Below are positions 1 through 6,828 of a DNA stretch of 16,805 nt, piece by piece. The DNA is from an uncultured Prevotellaceae bacterium (GTDB lineage Bacteria > Bacteroidota > Bacteroidia > Bacteroidales > Bacteroidaceae). Location: NCBI GenBank assembly GCA_945827465.1, contig CALZOH010000042.1:1-16805 (forward strand), written 5' to 3'. The translations under genes and the position numbers were made by a program. Position 1 is the first letter of the stretch; each line of letters starts with the position of its first letter. Under the pieces are notes generated by a model that saw nothing but the letters and a program-made list of their open reading frames with translations, ran no database searches and was not told the origin of the DNA.

Positions 1-1
1 C

Positions 2-151
2 GAATCGGGTAAGGGACACTATTCCCTCGATTGTATCTTAAATGAAAGAGCCGTGAGGAAAGATTTACTTTTGTCCGCTTCAATAAAGATAACGGCCACA
101 AAACAACTCAACACACGGACATTATACACGGATGACAGACATTTTTTGTGA
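2..151 (+). CDS. possible C-terminal end of an upstream gene (partial)
   Basis: Frame 2 stays open from the window edge to a TGA at 149-151, giving 49 residues that end in DDRHFL. I recognise no family. The reading could be the tail of a real upstream gene, since the other two forward frames are interrupted and it stops just before the rlmN promoter. A 49-codon open stretch can also occur by chance. A TAnnTTTG-like element (TACTTTTG at 66-73) lies inside it without a good upstream partner, which would fit intergenic DNA instead. Confidence 0.3.
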   Translation, partial: ESGKGHYSLDCILNERAVRKDLLLSASIKITATKQLNTRTLYTDDRHFL

Positions 152-178
152 GTAATTCTTCTAAAAATTGTAACTTTG
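145..178 (+). promoter_or_regulatory. Bacteroidetes-type promoter for the rlmN-pdxA-inositol lipid operon
   Basis: TTTG at 145-148 is followed after 22 bases by TAACTTTG at 171-178, a full match to the Bacteroidetes -7 consensus TAnnTTTG. The spacing is slightly longer than the usual 19-21. Transcription should start near 183-186, which leaves a leader of only about 15 bases before the ATG at 200. No other good promoter was seen until after the HAD gene, so this one may drive all seven genes. Confidence 0.65.
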
Positions 179-199
179 CACCCAAATCATACAGAAATA

Positions 200-1273
200 A
201 TGGAAAAGAAAGTCCTATCGGGCATGAACTTGGCCGAAATCCAACAAATGACCGTAGAGTTGGGGCTACCGAAGTTTACCGCCAAACAAATAGTTGACTG
301 GTTATACCGTAAGCAGATTTACAGCATTGATGAGATGACCAATCTCTCAAAAGAAGCTCGCCGAAAACTAAGCGAGCACTATGTGTTAGGCCGTGCAAGC
401 TATCTGAAAAAGGTTGAATCGGCCGACGGAACAGAAAAATACTTATTTCCCACGGCAAAAGGGACAGTAGAAACCGTCTACATTCCCACTGCAGATCGTG
501 CCACGTTATGTATTTCATCACAAGTGGGATGCAAAATGGGGTGCAAGTTCTGCATGACAGGCAAACAAGGTTTTGAAGGACAGTTGACAGCGGCAGAGAT
601 CATCAACCAAATTTACAGCATTCCTCACTTTGAACATCTCACGAACATTGTGATGATGGGACAAGGAGAACCTTTTGATAATACAGAACAAGTGCTGCGC
701 GTATGCGAACTGATGACAGCATCCTACGGACTGGCATGGAGTCCGAAACGCATCACGGTATCAACGGTGGGTTTGGTGCCGGGGCTAAAACGATTTTTGG
801 TGGAAAGCGAATGCAACTTGGCCATCAGTCTGCACTTCCCGTTGCCGGAACTACGTGCTGAGTGGATGCCTGCAGAAAAGGCATATCCTATTCAGCGCCT
901 GATTGACCAACTCAAAGAATATGACTTTTGTCGCAACCTGCGTCCGGGAGAAGCCCGAGCAGGAAATCATCAGCGCCGCCTCTCATTTGAATATATTCTG
1001 TTTAAAAACATCAACGATGGGGAAAAGCATGCCAAAGCATTGATAAGAATGCTCAAAGAATTAGACTGCCGTGTTAATCTCATTCCCTATCACACCATAC
1101 CCGGTGCAGCACTGCAAGGAGTAGATGAGGCCAAAATGAAGGCCTTCCGCGATTACCTAACTCACCACGGCTTATTTGCTACCTTACGCGCTTCACGAGG
1201 ACAAGACATTGAGGCAGCCTGCGGACTGCTGAACACGGCCCACCAACAAAAGAACAACCAACAACCATCATAA
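200..1273 (+). CDS. rlmN: dual-specificity RNA methyltransferase RlmN (radical SAM)
   Basis: RlmN methylates C2 of A2503 in 23S rRNA, and A37 in some tRNAs, by radical SAM chemistry with a transient methyl-cysteine. Seen here: the iron-sulfur motif CKMGCKFC (CxxxCxxC) followed by MTGKQG, then MMGQGEP, the SAM-binding segment ITVSTVG, NLAISLHFP, and the second catalytic cysteine near the C-terminus in EAACG. The ATG at 200 gives 357 residues, close to the family norm. A TTG at 176 in the same frame is unlikely as a start because it lies inside the promoter element TAACTTTG. The gene heads a seven-gene run, with pdxA following after 15 bases. Its role is translation fidelity, with no direct link to the lipid genes downstream. 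Confidence 0.95.
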   Translation: MEKKVLSGMNLAEIQQMTVELGLPKFTAKQIVDWLYRKQIYSIDEMTNLSKEARRKLSEHYVLGRASYLKKVESADGTEKYLFPTAKGTVETVYIPTADRATLCISSQVGCKMGCKFCMTGKQGFEGQLTAAEIINQIYSIPHFEHLTNIVMMGQGEPFDNTEQVLRVCELMTASYGLAWSPKRITVSTVGLVPGLKRFLVESECNLAISLHFPLPELRAEWMPAEKAYPIQRLIDQLKEYDFCRNLRPGEARAGNHQRRLSFEYILFKNINDGEKHAKALIRMLKELDCRVNLIPYHTIPGAALQGVDEAKMKAFRDYLTHHGLFATLRASRGQDIEAACGLLNTAHQQKNNQQPS

Positions 1274-1288
1274 TTCCCGAGACTACAA

Positions 1289-2383
1289 ATGGAAAACGAG
1301 AATATCAGAATAGGCATCACGCCCGGCGATACCAACGCTATAGGATACGAACTGATCCTAAAAGCTTTTTCAAACCCCGCTCTCAGTGAACTATGCGTAC
1401 CTATCGTATATGGAGCTCCCAAAGTGGCCAACTTTTATCGCAAAACATTAATGGTAGATACTCCCTTCACATTGATCAATTCTGCTACAGAGGCTGAAGG
1501 AGGAAGACTGAACCTCATCAGTTGTACTAACAACGAAGCGAAAGTAGAACCTGGAGTTCCTACGGAAGAGAGCGGGCGCGACGCCATGCTTTCCCTCCAA
1601 CAAGCAATTGCCGACTACCGCAATCATCTAATTGATGTATTGGTAACTTGTCCCATAGACAAAAAGAATATTTTTAGCGACGAGTTTAACTTTATTGGCC
1701 ACACCGATTATCTGGAACATGAAGTAGGTGACGGACAAGAAGCCCTGATGATTCTGATGAATGGTGTAATGAAGGTAGCCCTCGTTACCACACACTTACC
1801 CCTGAAAGATATTCCAAATGCCATCACGCAAGACAAGATTGAACGCAAAATACAAATATTCAACGATTGTCTGAAACGAGACTTCACCATTTCCATACCA
1901 CGCATCGCCGTACTCTCATTGAATCCACACAACGGCGACGGCGGACTACTTGGTACAGAAGAAGACAGCACGGTAAAACCAGCCATCAACGCTATGCGTG
2001 AACAAGGGATACAATGTTTTGGTCCCTACTCGGCCGACGGATTCTTTGGAGCAGGACAATATCACCACTTTGACGGTGTGTTGGCCATGTATCACGATCA
2101 GGGTTTGGCACCTTTTAAAGCGCTCTCGATGGAAGACGGCGTAAACTTTACGGCCGGACTGCCCATCATCCGCACATCACCCGACCACGGAACAGCTTTC
2201 GACATTGCGGGAAAAGGAGAAGCAGACGAAAATTCGTTCAGGCAGGCCATCTATACAGCCATTGATATTTGGAGAAACCGTCTACATCAGCAAGAAGCAG
2301 AGATTAATCCGCTAAAAATTATCTCTCCCGAACGCGACAGCAAGGCCTACACCCAACGCACAACACAAAACGACATCCAATAA
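1289..2383 (+). CDS. pdxA: 4-hydroxythreonine-4-phosphate dehydrogenase
   Basis: PdxA oxidises 4-phosphohydroxy-L-threonine in the DXP-dependent route to pyridoxal phosphate (vitamin B6); the product decarboxylates and is used by PdxJ. The N-terminus GITPGDTNAIGYE is the Bacteroidetes version of the usual GITMGDPAGIGPE. Three metal-binding histidines are visible: H169 in TTHLPL, H214 in LNPHNGDGG and H269 in MYHDQG. The substrate segment is GHTDY (H138), and the C-terminal block runs through RTSPDHGTAFDIAGKG. At 364 residues it is a little longer than the E. coli enzyme. It lies 15 bases after rlmN and 4 bases before the nucleotidyltransferase gene, so it is co-transcribed with both. All key residues appear intact. 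Confidence 0.95.
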   Translation: MENENIRIGITPGDTNAIGYELILKAFSNPALSELCVPIVYGAPKVANFYRKTLMVDTPFTLINSATEAEGGRLNLISCTNNEAKVEPGVPTEESGRDAMLSLQQAIADYRNHLIDVLVTCPIDKKNIFSDEFNFIGHTDYLEHEVGDGQEALMILMNGVMKVALVTTHLPLKDIPNAITQDKIERKIQIFNDCLKRDFTISIPRIAVLSLNPHNGDGGLLGTEEDSTVKPAINAMREQGIQCFGPYSADGFFGAGQYHHFDGVLAMYHDQGLAPFKALSMEDGVNFTAGLPIIRTSPDHGTAFDIAGKGEADENSFRQAIYTAIDIWRNRLHQQEAEINPLKIISPERDSKAYTQRTTQNDIQ

Positions 2384-2387
2384 CAGC

Positions 2388-3101
2388 ATGAAGTTTGCTA
2401 TCATTGCAGCAGGTGAAGGGTCACGACTGGCACAAGAAGGAGTAAAAGCGCACAAGCCCTTGGTAAAGGTGGCCGGTGAATTCATGATTGACCGATTGAT
2501 ACGGATTTTCACCTCACAAGGTGCCTCAGAAATTGTGGTGATCGTAAATGAGAATATGCCGGAAGTGGTGAGTCACATGCGTCAGGCTGAAGTTGCTCGC
2601 CAACAAACTGCATGCCCATTAAATATCACCGTAAAAGCTACGCCAAGCTCGATGCACAGTTTCTACGAATTAAGCCGTTTCCTGAAAGATGAACCTTTTT
2701 GTCTCACCACAGTAGATACCATATTCGATGAAACAGACTTTGCCGCCTATATCTCTGCCTTTAAAGCTTCGGACAAAGATGGCATGATGGCTGTAACAGA
2801 TTATATTGATGACGAGAAGCCACTATATGTTGGCACCGATCAAAACATGCACATCACAGGATTTTTTGACACACCCAACGATTGTCATTATATTTCAGGA
2901 GGTATCTATTGCTTGAAACCCAAAGCCATTCAAACGCTCGAAGACTGCATGGAAGCCGGACTGAGCCGAATGCGTAACTTCCAACGACAATTGGTAAAAG
3001 ACGGATTGGAGCTACAAGCCTATCGCTTTGGAAAGATACTTGATGTGGACCACGCAGACGATATACAGAAAGCAGAAAAATTTTTAACCGGAAAAATATG
3101 A
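2388..3101 (+). CDS. sugar-phosphate-type nucleotidyltransferase, probably inositol-lipid locus
   Basis: This 237-residue protein has the nucleotidyltransferase fold used to make NDP-sugars and CDP-alcohols. The nucleotide-binding start is AAGEGSRL (residues 7-14) with the following lysine segment HKPLVKVAG. D110 in TTVDTIFD and D219/D221 in LDVDHAD are the likely metal-binding aspartates. It is shorter than most NDP-sugar pyrophosphorylases and has no left-handed beta-helix tail, so it resembles the compact CTP-type transferases. It overlaps the ATP-grasp gene by ATGA and shares a run with a CDP-alcohol phosphatidyltransferase and, nearby, inositol-phosphate synthase. By inference its substrate may be inositol-1-phosphate (giving CDP-inositol) or another head-group phosphate. 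The fold is clear; the substrate is not. Confidence 0.85.
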   Translation: MKFAIIAAGEGSRLAQEGVKAHKPLVKVAGEFMIDRLIRIFTSQGASEIVVIVNENMPEVVSHMRQAEVARQQTACPLNITVKATPSSMHSFYELSRFLKDEPFCLTTVDTIFDETDFAAYISAFKASDKDGMMAVTDYIDDEKPLYVGTDQNMHITGFFDTPNDCHYISGGIYCLKPKAIQTLEDCMEAGLSRMRNFQRQLVKDGLELQAYRFGKILDVDHADDIQKAEKFLTGKI

Positions 3102-3943
3102 GCCGAATTATAGGTATTAAGCGTAACACCGAATATTCGCCCAACTCAAACGACCTCGCCATTATGTTGGCTGTGGCCCAAGATTTGGAAGCCGACAACC
3201 ATCACGTTGACTTATTAGACGAAGAAGAATTTTTAACAGCATGTCCGAACGCTGATGCCTACTTTTCAATGGCTCGCAACGAACATACACTTAACTACCT
3301 TCAGAAATTAGAAAACAGGGGTAAGACAGTTGTCAACCATGCACAAGGTGTCAAAAACTGTTCACGTCCGGTGATCACGGCACTCATGGAAGAACATCAG
3401 ATTCCAACTCCCAAAAGCTACACTTGGGAAGTTTCATCACTCCTCAAGGAAACACCCAAGGGGCTGGCTTATCCTGCTTGGCTCAAACGAGGGGATTCAT
3501 GTGCTAAACAAAAAGAAGATGTCAGCTACGTCCGTAATGAAGAAGAATTTTCGGAAGTCGTCAAAGATTTCAGTAGAAGAGGCATCAAACAAATGGTATA
3601 TAACCAACATTTGGAAGGAGACGTAGTAAAATTTTACGGAGTAGCCGATACTGACTTTTTCTATTGGTTCTATCCCACCCTCGATGGCACTCATAGTAAA
3701 TTCGGGTTAGAAGCGATTAACGGTCCTGCCTCGCAATATCCTTTTGACGTTACAGCCCTAAAGAAAACGGTTGACCACATCGCTAATTGTTCACAGACTC
3801 CTATATACGGAGGTGACTGCATTGTGGATGCTTCAGGACAATATAGAATCATTGATTTTAACGATTGGCCTAGTTTCTCACGCTGCATTAACGAGGCCGC
3901 TAAGGCCATCACTCAATATATCACTAATCATCTTTCTAAATGA
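3098..3943 (+). CDS. ATP-grasp domain protein of unknown substrate
   Basis: This 281-residue soluble protein has an N-terminal pre-ATP-grasp region, then an ATP-grasp fold. Likely nucleotide-binding parts are YPAWLKRGDS (K130) and EGDVVKFYGV (residues 173-182). The metal site reads D240 in YGGDC and, 12 residues on, DFN (D253, N255), the usual D/E-x-N pattern. ATP-grasp enzymes make acyl-phosphate intermediates for amide ligation (RimK, D-Ala ligase) or phosphorylate inositol phosphates (the ITPK kinases of eukaryotes). The gene overlaps both neighbours by ATGA, so it is translationally tied to the nucleotidyltransferase and the CDP-alcohol phosphatidyltransferase. A role in building or modifying an inositol-type head group is therefore plausible but not shown. 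No signal peptide or membrane segment is seen. Confidence 0.85.
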   Translation: MSRIIGIKRNTEYSPNSNDLAIMLAVAQDLEADNHHVDLLDEEEFLTACPNADAYFSMARNEHTLNYLQKLENRGKTVVNHAQGVKNCSRPVITALMEEHQIPTPKSYTWEVSSLLKETPKGLAYPAWLKRGDSCAKQKEDVSYVRNEEEFSEVVKDFSRRGIKQMVYNQHLEGDVVKFYGVADTDFFYWFYPTLDGTHSKFGLEAINGPASQYPFDVTALKKTVDHIANCSQTPIYGGDCIVDASGQYRIIDFNDWPSFSRCINEAAKAITQYITNHLSK

Positions 3944-4878
3944 TCATTAAAAAGGAAGACATTCAATCAACGTACAAATCACAAGACACTGAAGAGTGGT
4001 TGGATATGTACTTTACTCGTCCGATAGGATATCTTTGGGCACGCTTTTTCAATCATTTTGACGTACACCCCAATGTCGTGACCATATTTTCTATTATTTT
4101 GGGCGTAGCTGCCGGTGTTATGTTCTATTATAAAGATCTATGGCATAACGTTGCCGGCGTTTTACTATTGATGTGGGCCAACTTTTATGACAGTTGCGAC
4201 GGACAATTGGCACGTATGACAGGGAAAAAGACTCATTGGGGACGCATGCTTGACGGTTTTGCCGGCGATCTATGGTTTTTGGTCATCTATTTCAGCATCA
4301 GTTTCAGATTATTGAATGAATTCATTCCGTTCACACACGTAGAATGGTCTATTTGGATTTTCGTTCTTTGCACCTTTTCAGGAATTGTGTGCCATGCTCG
4401 CCAATGCCAATTGGCCGATTATTACCGCAATATCCATCTATACTTTATGAAGGGTGTATCAAATGAATTGGATAATTCATCACAACAGCAGCAAATACTG
4501 GACATGACCCCTAAGAAAGGTAATTTTTGGTGGCGAATTTTCTTGAAAAATTATGTGCGTTATACACGTGCCCAAGAAAAACTGACACCAAATTTCCAAC
4601 TACTAATGAATGAAATCAAGACATCCAGAAACGGACGTGTAAGCAAGAAATTTTGTGACGACTTTAGGAGCAAAAGCCGCCCTCTCATGAAATATGCAAA
4701 TATTCTGACCTTTAATTGCCGGGCAATTACACTCTACGTAGCTTGTTTGATTGATGAGCCGTGGCTGTATCCCACCATAGAGATTATTGTGTTTTCTTCG
4801 CTCTCTTTGTTTATGCAATATCGCCATGAAAACATGTGCAAACACTTTTTACAACAACTAAAAGCAGGAGCATATTAG
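3940..4878 (+). CDS. CDP-alcohol phosphatidyltransferase, probable inositol phospholipid/sphingolipid synthase
   Basis: Family members move a phospho-alcohol between CMP and an acceptor in the membrane. The motif begins as expected: D84-x2-D87-G88-x2-A91-R92, eight residues, then G101-x3-D105. The last aspartate is at D110, four residues after D105 instead of the usual three. The protein is 312 residues, longer than the typical 200 or so. Hydrophobic helices lie at about 44-64, 70-83 and 110-158. A hydrophilic insert at about 165-245 (rich in K, R, Q) precedes a final helical pair near 250-295. Next to inositol-phosphate synthase, the best guess is transfer of inositol phosphate to a CDP-lipid, or of CDP-inositol to a lipid acceptor. 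The start overlaps the upstream stop by ATGA. Confidence 0.88.
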   Translation: MIIKKEDIQSTYKSQDTEEWLDMYFTRPIGYLWARFFNHFDVHPNVVTIFSIILGVAAGVMFYYKDLWHNVAGVLLLMWANFYDSCDGQLARMTGKKTHWGRMLDGFAGDLWFLVIYFSISFRLLNEFIPFTHVEWSIWIFVLCTFSGIVCHARQCQLADYYRNIHLYFMKGVSNELDNSSQQQQILDMTPKKGNFWWRIFLKNYVRYTRAQEKLTPNFQLLMNEIKTSRNGRVSKKFCDDFRSKSRPLMKYANILTFNCRAITLYVACLIDEPWLYPTIEIIVFSSLSLFMQYRHENMCKHFLQQLKAGAY

Positions 4879-4883
4879 AAATC

Positions 4884-5879
4884 ATGAAACCACTCTACCG
4901 AAACATCTTCTGCCTACTGGGTATCGCAGCCGTGCTGGTAATGCTACTCACTTTTGATATGGATTACCAAGAACTTTGGCATCAAATCAGGCGTGCCGGC
5001 TATTGGTTTTTCGGAGTAATTGGTATCTGGATTATCATCTATTTATTCAATGCCCTTTCATGGTTTGCCTTAATTAAAAGTGGCAGCCGTCGTTCACCTG
5101 TAAACTTTTGGAGGATCTATAAACTTACCATCTCAAGTTTCGCGCTCAATTATGCTACACCATTCGGCTTGATGGGAGGTGAACCTTACAGAATCATGGA
5201 GCTATCACCTGTAATGGGTGCACCTCGCGCCACCTCCTGCGTTATATTATATGTAATGATGCATATCTTTTCGCATATTTGCTTTTGGTTATCAACTATC
5301 ATTATATATATAGCCCTCTACCGCACCACCTTTGCCTTAGGAATCATGCTGGCATTAGTAGGAACATTCTGCCTTTTAGCCATCTACTTTTTCATGAAAG
5401 GTTATCGAAACGGTATGGTCGTTAAAACCTTCCGAATCCTGGGCCGAATCCCAGGGGTAAAGCATTGGGCACAGCGTTTTTTTGAAAGTAAGAAAGAATC
5501 ATTAGAAAAGATTGATGCCCAAATTGCAGAACTTCATCAACAGCGTCGAAAAACATTCTACCTGTCATTTATGTTTGAATATATCGCAAGGGTACTCACC
5601 AGCGTAGAAATATTTTTCATTCTGAAAATTCTAACACCCGAAGTCAATTTCATTGATTGCGTATTGATCATGTCATTCACGTCCCTGTTTGCAAACTTAT
5701 TCTTTTTCTCACCCATGCAATTGGGCGCTCGTGAGGGAGGATTTGCCTTGGCCGTAAGTGGACTATCATTATCGGGGGCCTTTGGTGTTTACACAAGTCT
5801 TATTACCAGAGTGAGAGAATTGATTTGGATTGCAATAGGAGTGATCTTGATGAAATTTGGAAATATTAAAAATAAATGA
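4884..5879 (+). CDS. LPG synthase/UPF0104-type polytopic membrane protein, possible lipid flippase
   Basis: This 331-residue protein has about eight hydrophobic segments, starting at residues 8-24 and 40-62 and ending with a helix just before a KNK tail. It resembles the membrane half of MprF (lysylphosphatidylglycerol synthase, also YbhN-like proteins). Conserved-looking spots are TPFGLMGGEPYR near residue 95 and PMQLGAREGGF near residue 280. No soluble aminoacyl-transfer domain is present, so lysine addition is unlikely. I chose the ATG at 4884, which is preceded by AGGAG at 4866-4870 and lies 5 bases after the upstream stop; the ATG at 4836 would overlap that gene by 43 bases and add a polar stretch. 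Its place among lipid genes suggests movement of the finished lipid across the inner membrane (inference). Confidence 0.85.
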   Translation: MKPLYRNIFCLLGIAAVLVMLLTFDMDYQELWHQIRRAGYWFFGVIGIWIIIYLFNALSWFALIKSGSRRSPVNFWRIYKLTISSFALNYATPFGLMGGEPYRIMELSPVMGAPRATSCVILYVMMHIFSHICFWLSTIIIYIALYRTTFALGIMLALVGTFCLLAIYFFMKGYRNGMVVKTFRILGRIPGVKHWAQRFFESKKESLEKIDAQIAELHQQRRKTFYLSFMFEYIARVLTSVEIFFILKILTPEVNFIDCVLIMSFTSLFANLFFFSPMQLGAREGGFALAVSGLSLSGAFGVYTSLITRVRELIWIAIGVILMKFGNIKNK

Positions 5880-6610
5880 AGACCTATCAACAACTGAACA
5901 TTGACGGAATCATCTTTGACTATGGCGGCACACTTGATACAAACGGCCGGCATTGGGCCAATGTCTTGTGGGAAGGCTACCAACACGCTTTAATAGACAT
6001 CAATGAATCGGTATTCCGTGACGCATACGTTTATGGAGAACGCTCTTTGGCAAAAAATCCCATCATTCAGCCTAACGACAACTTCCATACCTTGCTACTA
6101 AAGAAATTGCGAGAAGAATTTGACTACTTGATAGCAAATAACGTATTAACCGAGCAAGATGCACACAGACGCAAAGATGCAGAACAAGAAATTGCTGATT
6201 GGTGCTATCTCTATGTATGCCATGAAATGGAAAGAAACACCCGGAAACTTCTTAAAGAGCTATCGGGGAAATACCCTTTGGTAATGGTTACCAACTTTTA
6301 TGGAAACATGAATAGCGTATTAGAAGATTTTGATATTCGTAAATATTTCCTCTCAATAGTTGAATCAGCTGTTGTAGGAGTACGCAAACCCAATCCTTCC
6401 ATTTACCAAATGGGCATCGAGCAACTAAATATGGCAGCAAATCAAGTTGCCGTTGTCGGAGACTCTTATGATAAAGATATCATGGCCGCCAGCAGTATTG
6501 GTTGCCAAACAATTTGGTTAAAAGGAGAAGAGTGGACAAAGTCAGAACATGATGAAGCAATTCCTACTATTATTATCACTGAAATTGACTCATTAACATC
6601 CATTCTGTAG
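5876..6610 (+). CDS. HAD-superfamily phosphatase, candidate lipid or head-group phosphatase
   Basis: HAD hydrolases cleave phosphate esters through an aspartyl-phosphate. Motif I is FDYGGTL with nucleophile D15; the position of the second aspartate (the usual acid/base) is G17. Motif II is T139 in MVTN, motif III K171 in VRKPNPSIY, and motif IV GDSYDKD (D196, D201). A helical cap domain fills about residues 25-120. The length of 244 is normal for this class. It overlaps the flippase-like gene by ATGA and is the last gene of the first operon. In B. thetaiotaomicron a phosphatase converts phosphatidylinositol phosphate to phosphatidylinositol; this protein could do that or act on a free head-group phosphate. 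I infer this from position only. Confidence 0.85.
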   Translation: MKTYQQLNIDGIIFDYGGTLDTNGRHWANVLWEGYQHALIDINESVFRDAYVYGERSLAKNPIIQPNDNFHTLLLKKLREEFDYLIANNVLTEQDAHRRKDAEQEIADWCYLYVCHEMERNTRKLLKELSGKYPLVMVTNFYGNMNSVLEDFDIRKYFLSIVESAVVGVRKPNPSIYQMGIEQLNMAANQVAVVGDSYDKDIMAASSIGCQTIWLKGEEWTKSEHDEAIPTIIITEIDSLTSIL

Positions 6611-6719
6611 AAGAGGAAACCCAATATAGTCAAAAAGACACTTTTAATAGTTAAAAACACTTCTTTTTCATTAATCGCAAATTGAATATCAGTTTAAAAG
6701 GCGTAAATATGAATAATCC

Positions 6720-6753
6720 TTGACAAGACAATAATAATAAATTGCTATATTTG
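6720..6753 (+). promoter_or_regulatory. promoter of myo-inositol-1-phosphate synthase
   Basis: TATATTTG at 6746-6753 matches TAnnTTTG exactly. TTGACA at 6720-6725 lies 20 bases upstream, measured from its end (23 from the TTG core). The leader to the ATG at 6829 is about 70 bases, much longer than at other genes here. The rest of the 218-base gap after the HAD gene is AT-rich, and I see no convincing terminator in it. Confidence 0.6.
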
Positions 6754-6828
6754 CGCCAAAATTGAAATAAGTAGAACGAATCAACCAATCATTACAAATT
6801 GTATACATAATTATCAAACAAAATAATC

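Noticed and set aside
66..73. TACTTTTG as a second promoter before rlmN
   Set aside because: It matches TAnnTTTG, but no TTTG or TTG lies 19-22 bases upstream and a better element is present at 171-178.
4836..4883. Upstream ATG for the flippase-like gene
   Set aside because: It would overlap the CDP-alcohol transferase by 43 bases and add 16 polar residues; the ATG at 4884 has an AGGAG upstream and leads straight into the first hydrophobic helix.
6634..6675. Possible terminator after the HAD gene (AAAAG-ACA-CTTTT and nearby T-runs)
   Set aside because: The stem is only 5 bp of A-T rich sequence and is expected by chance in this AT-rich gap.
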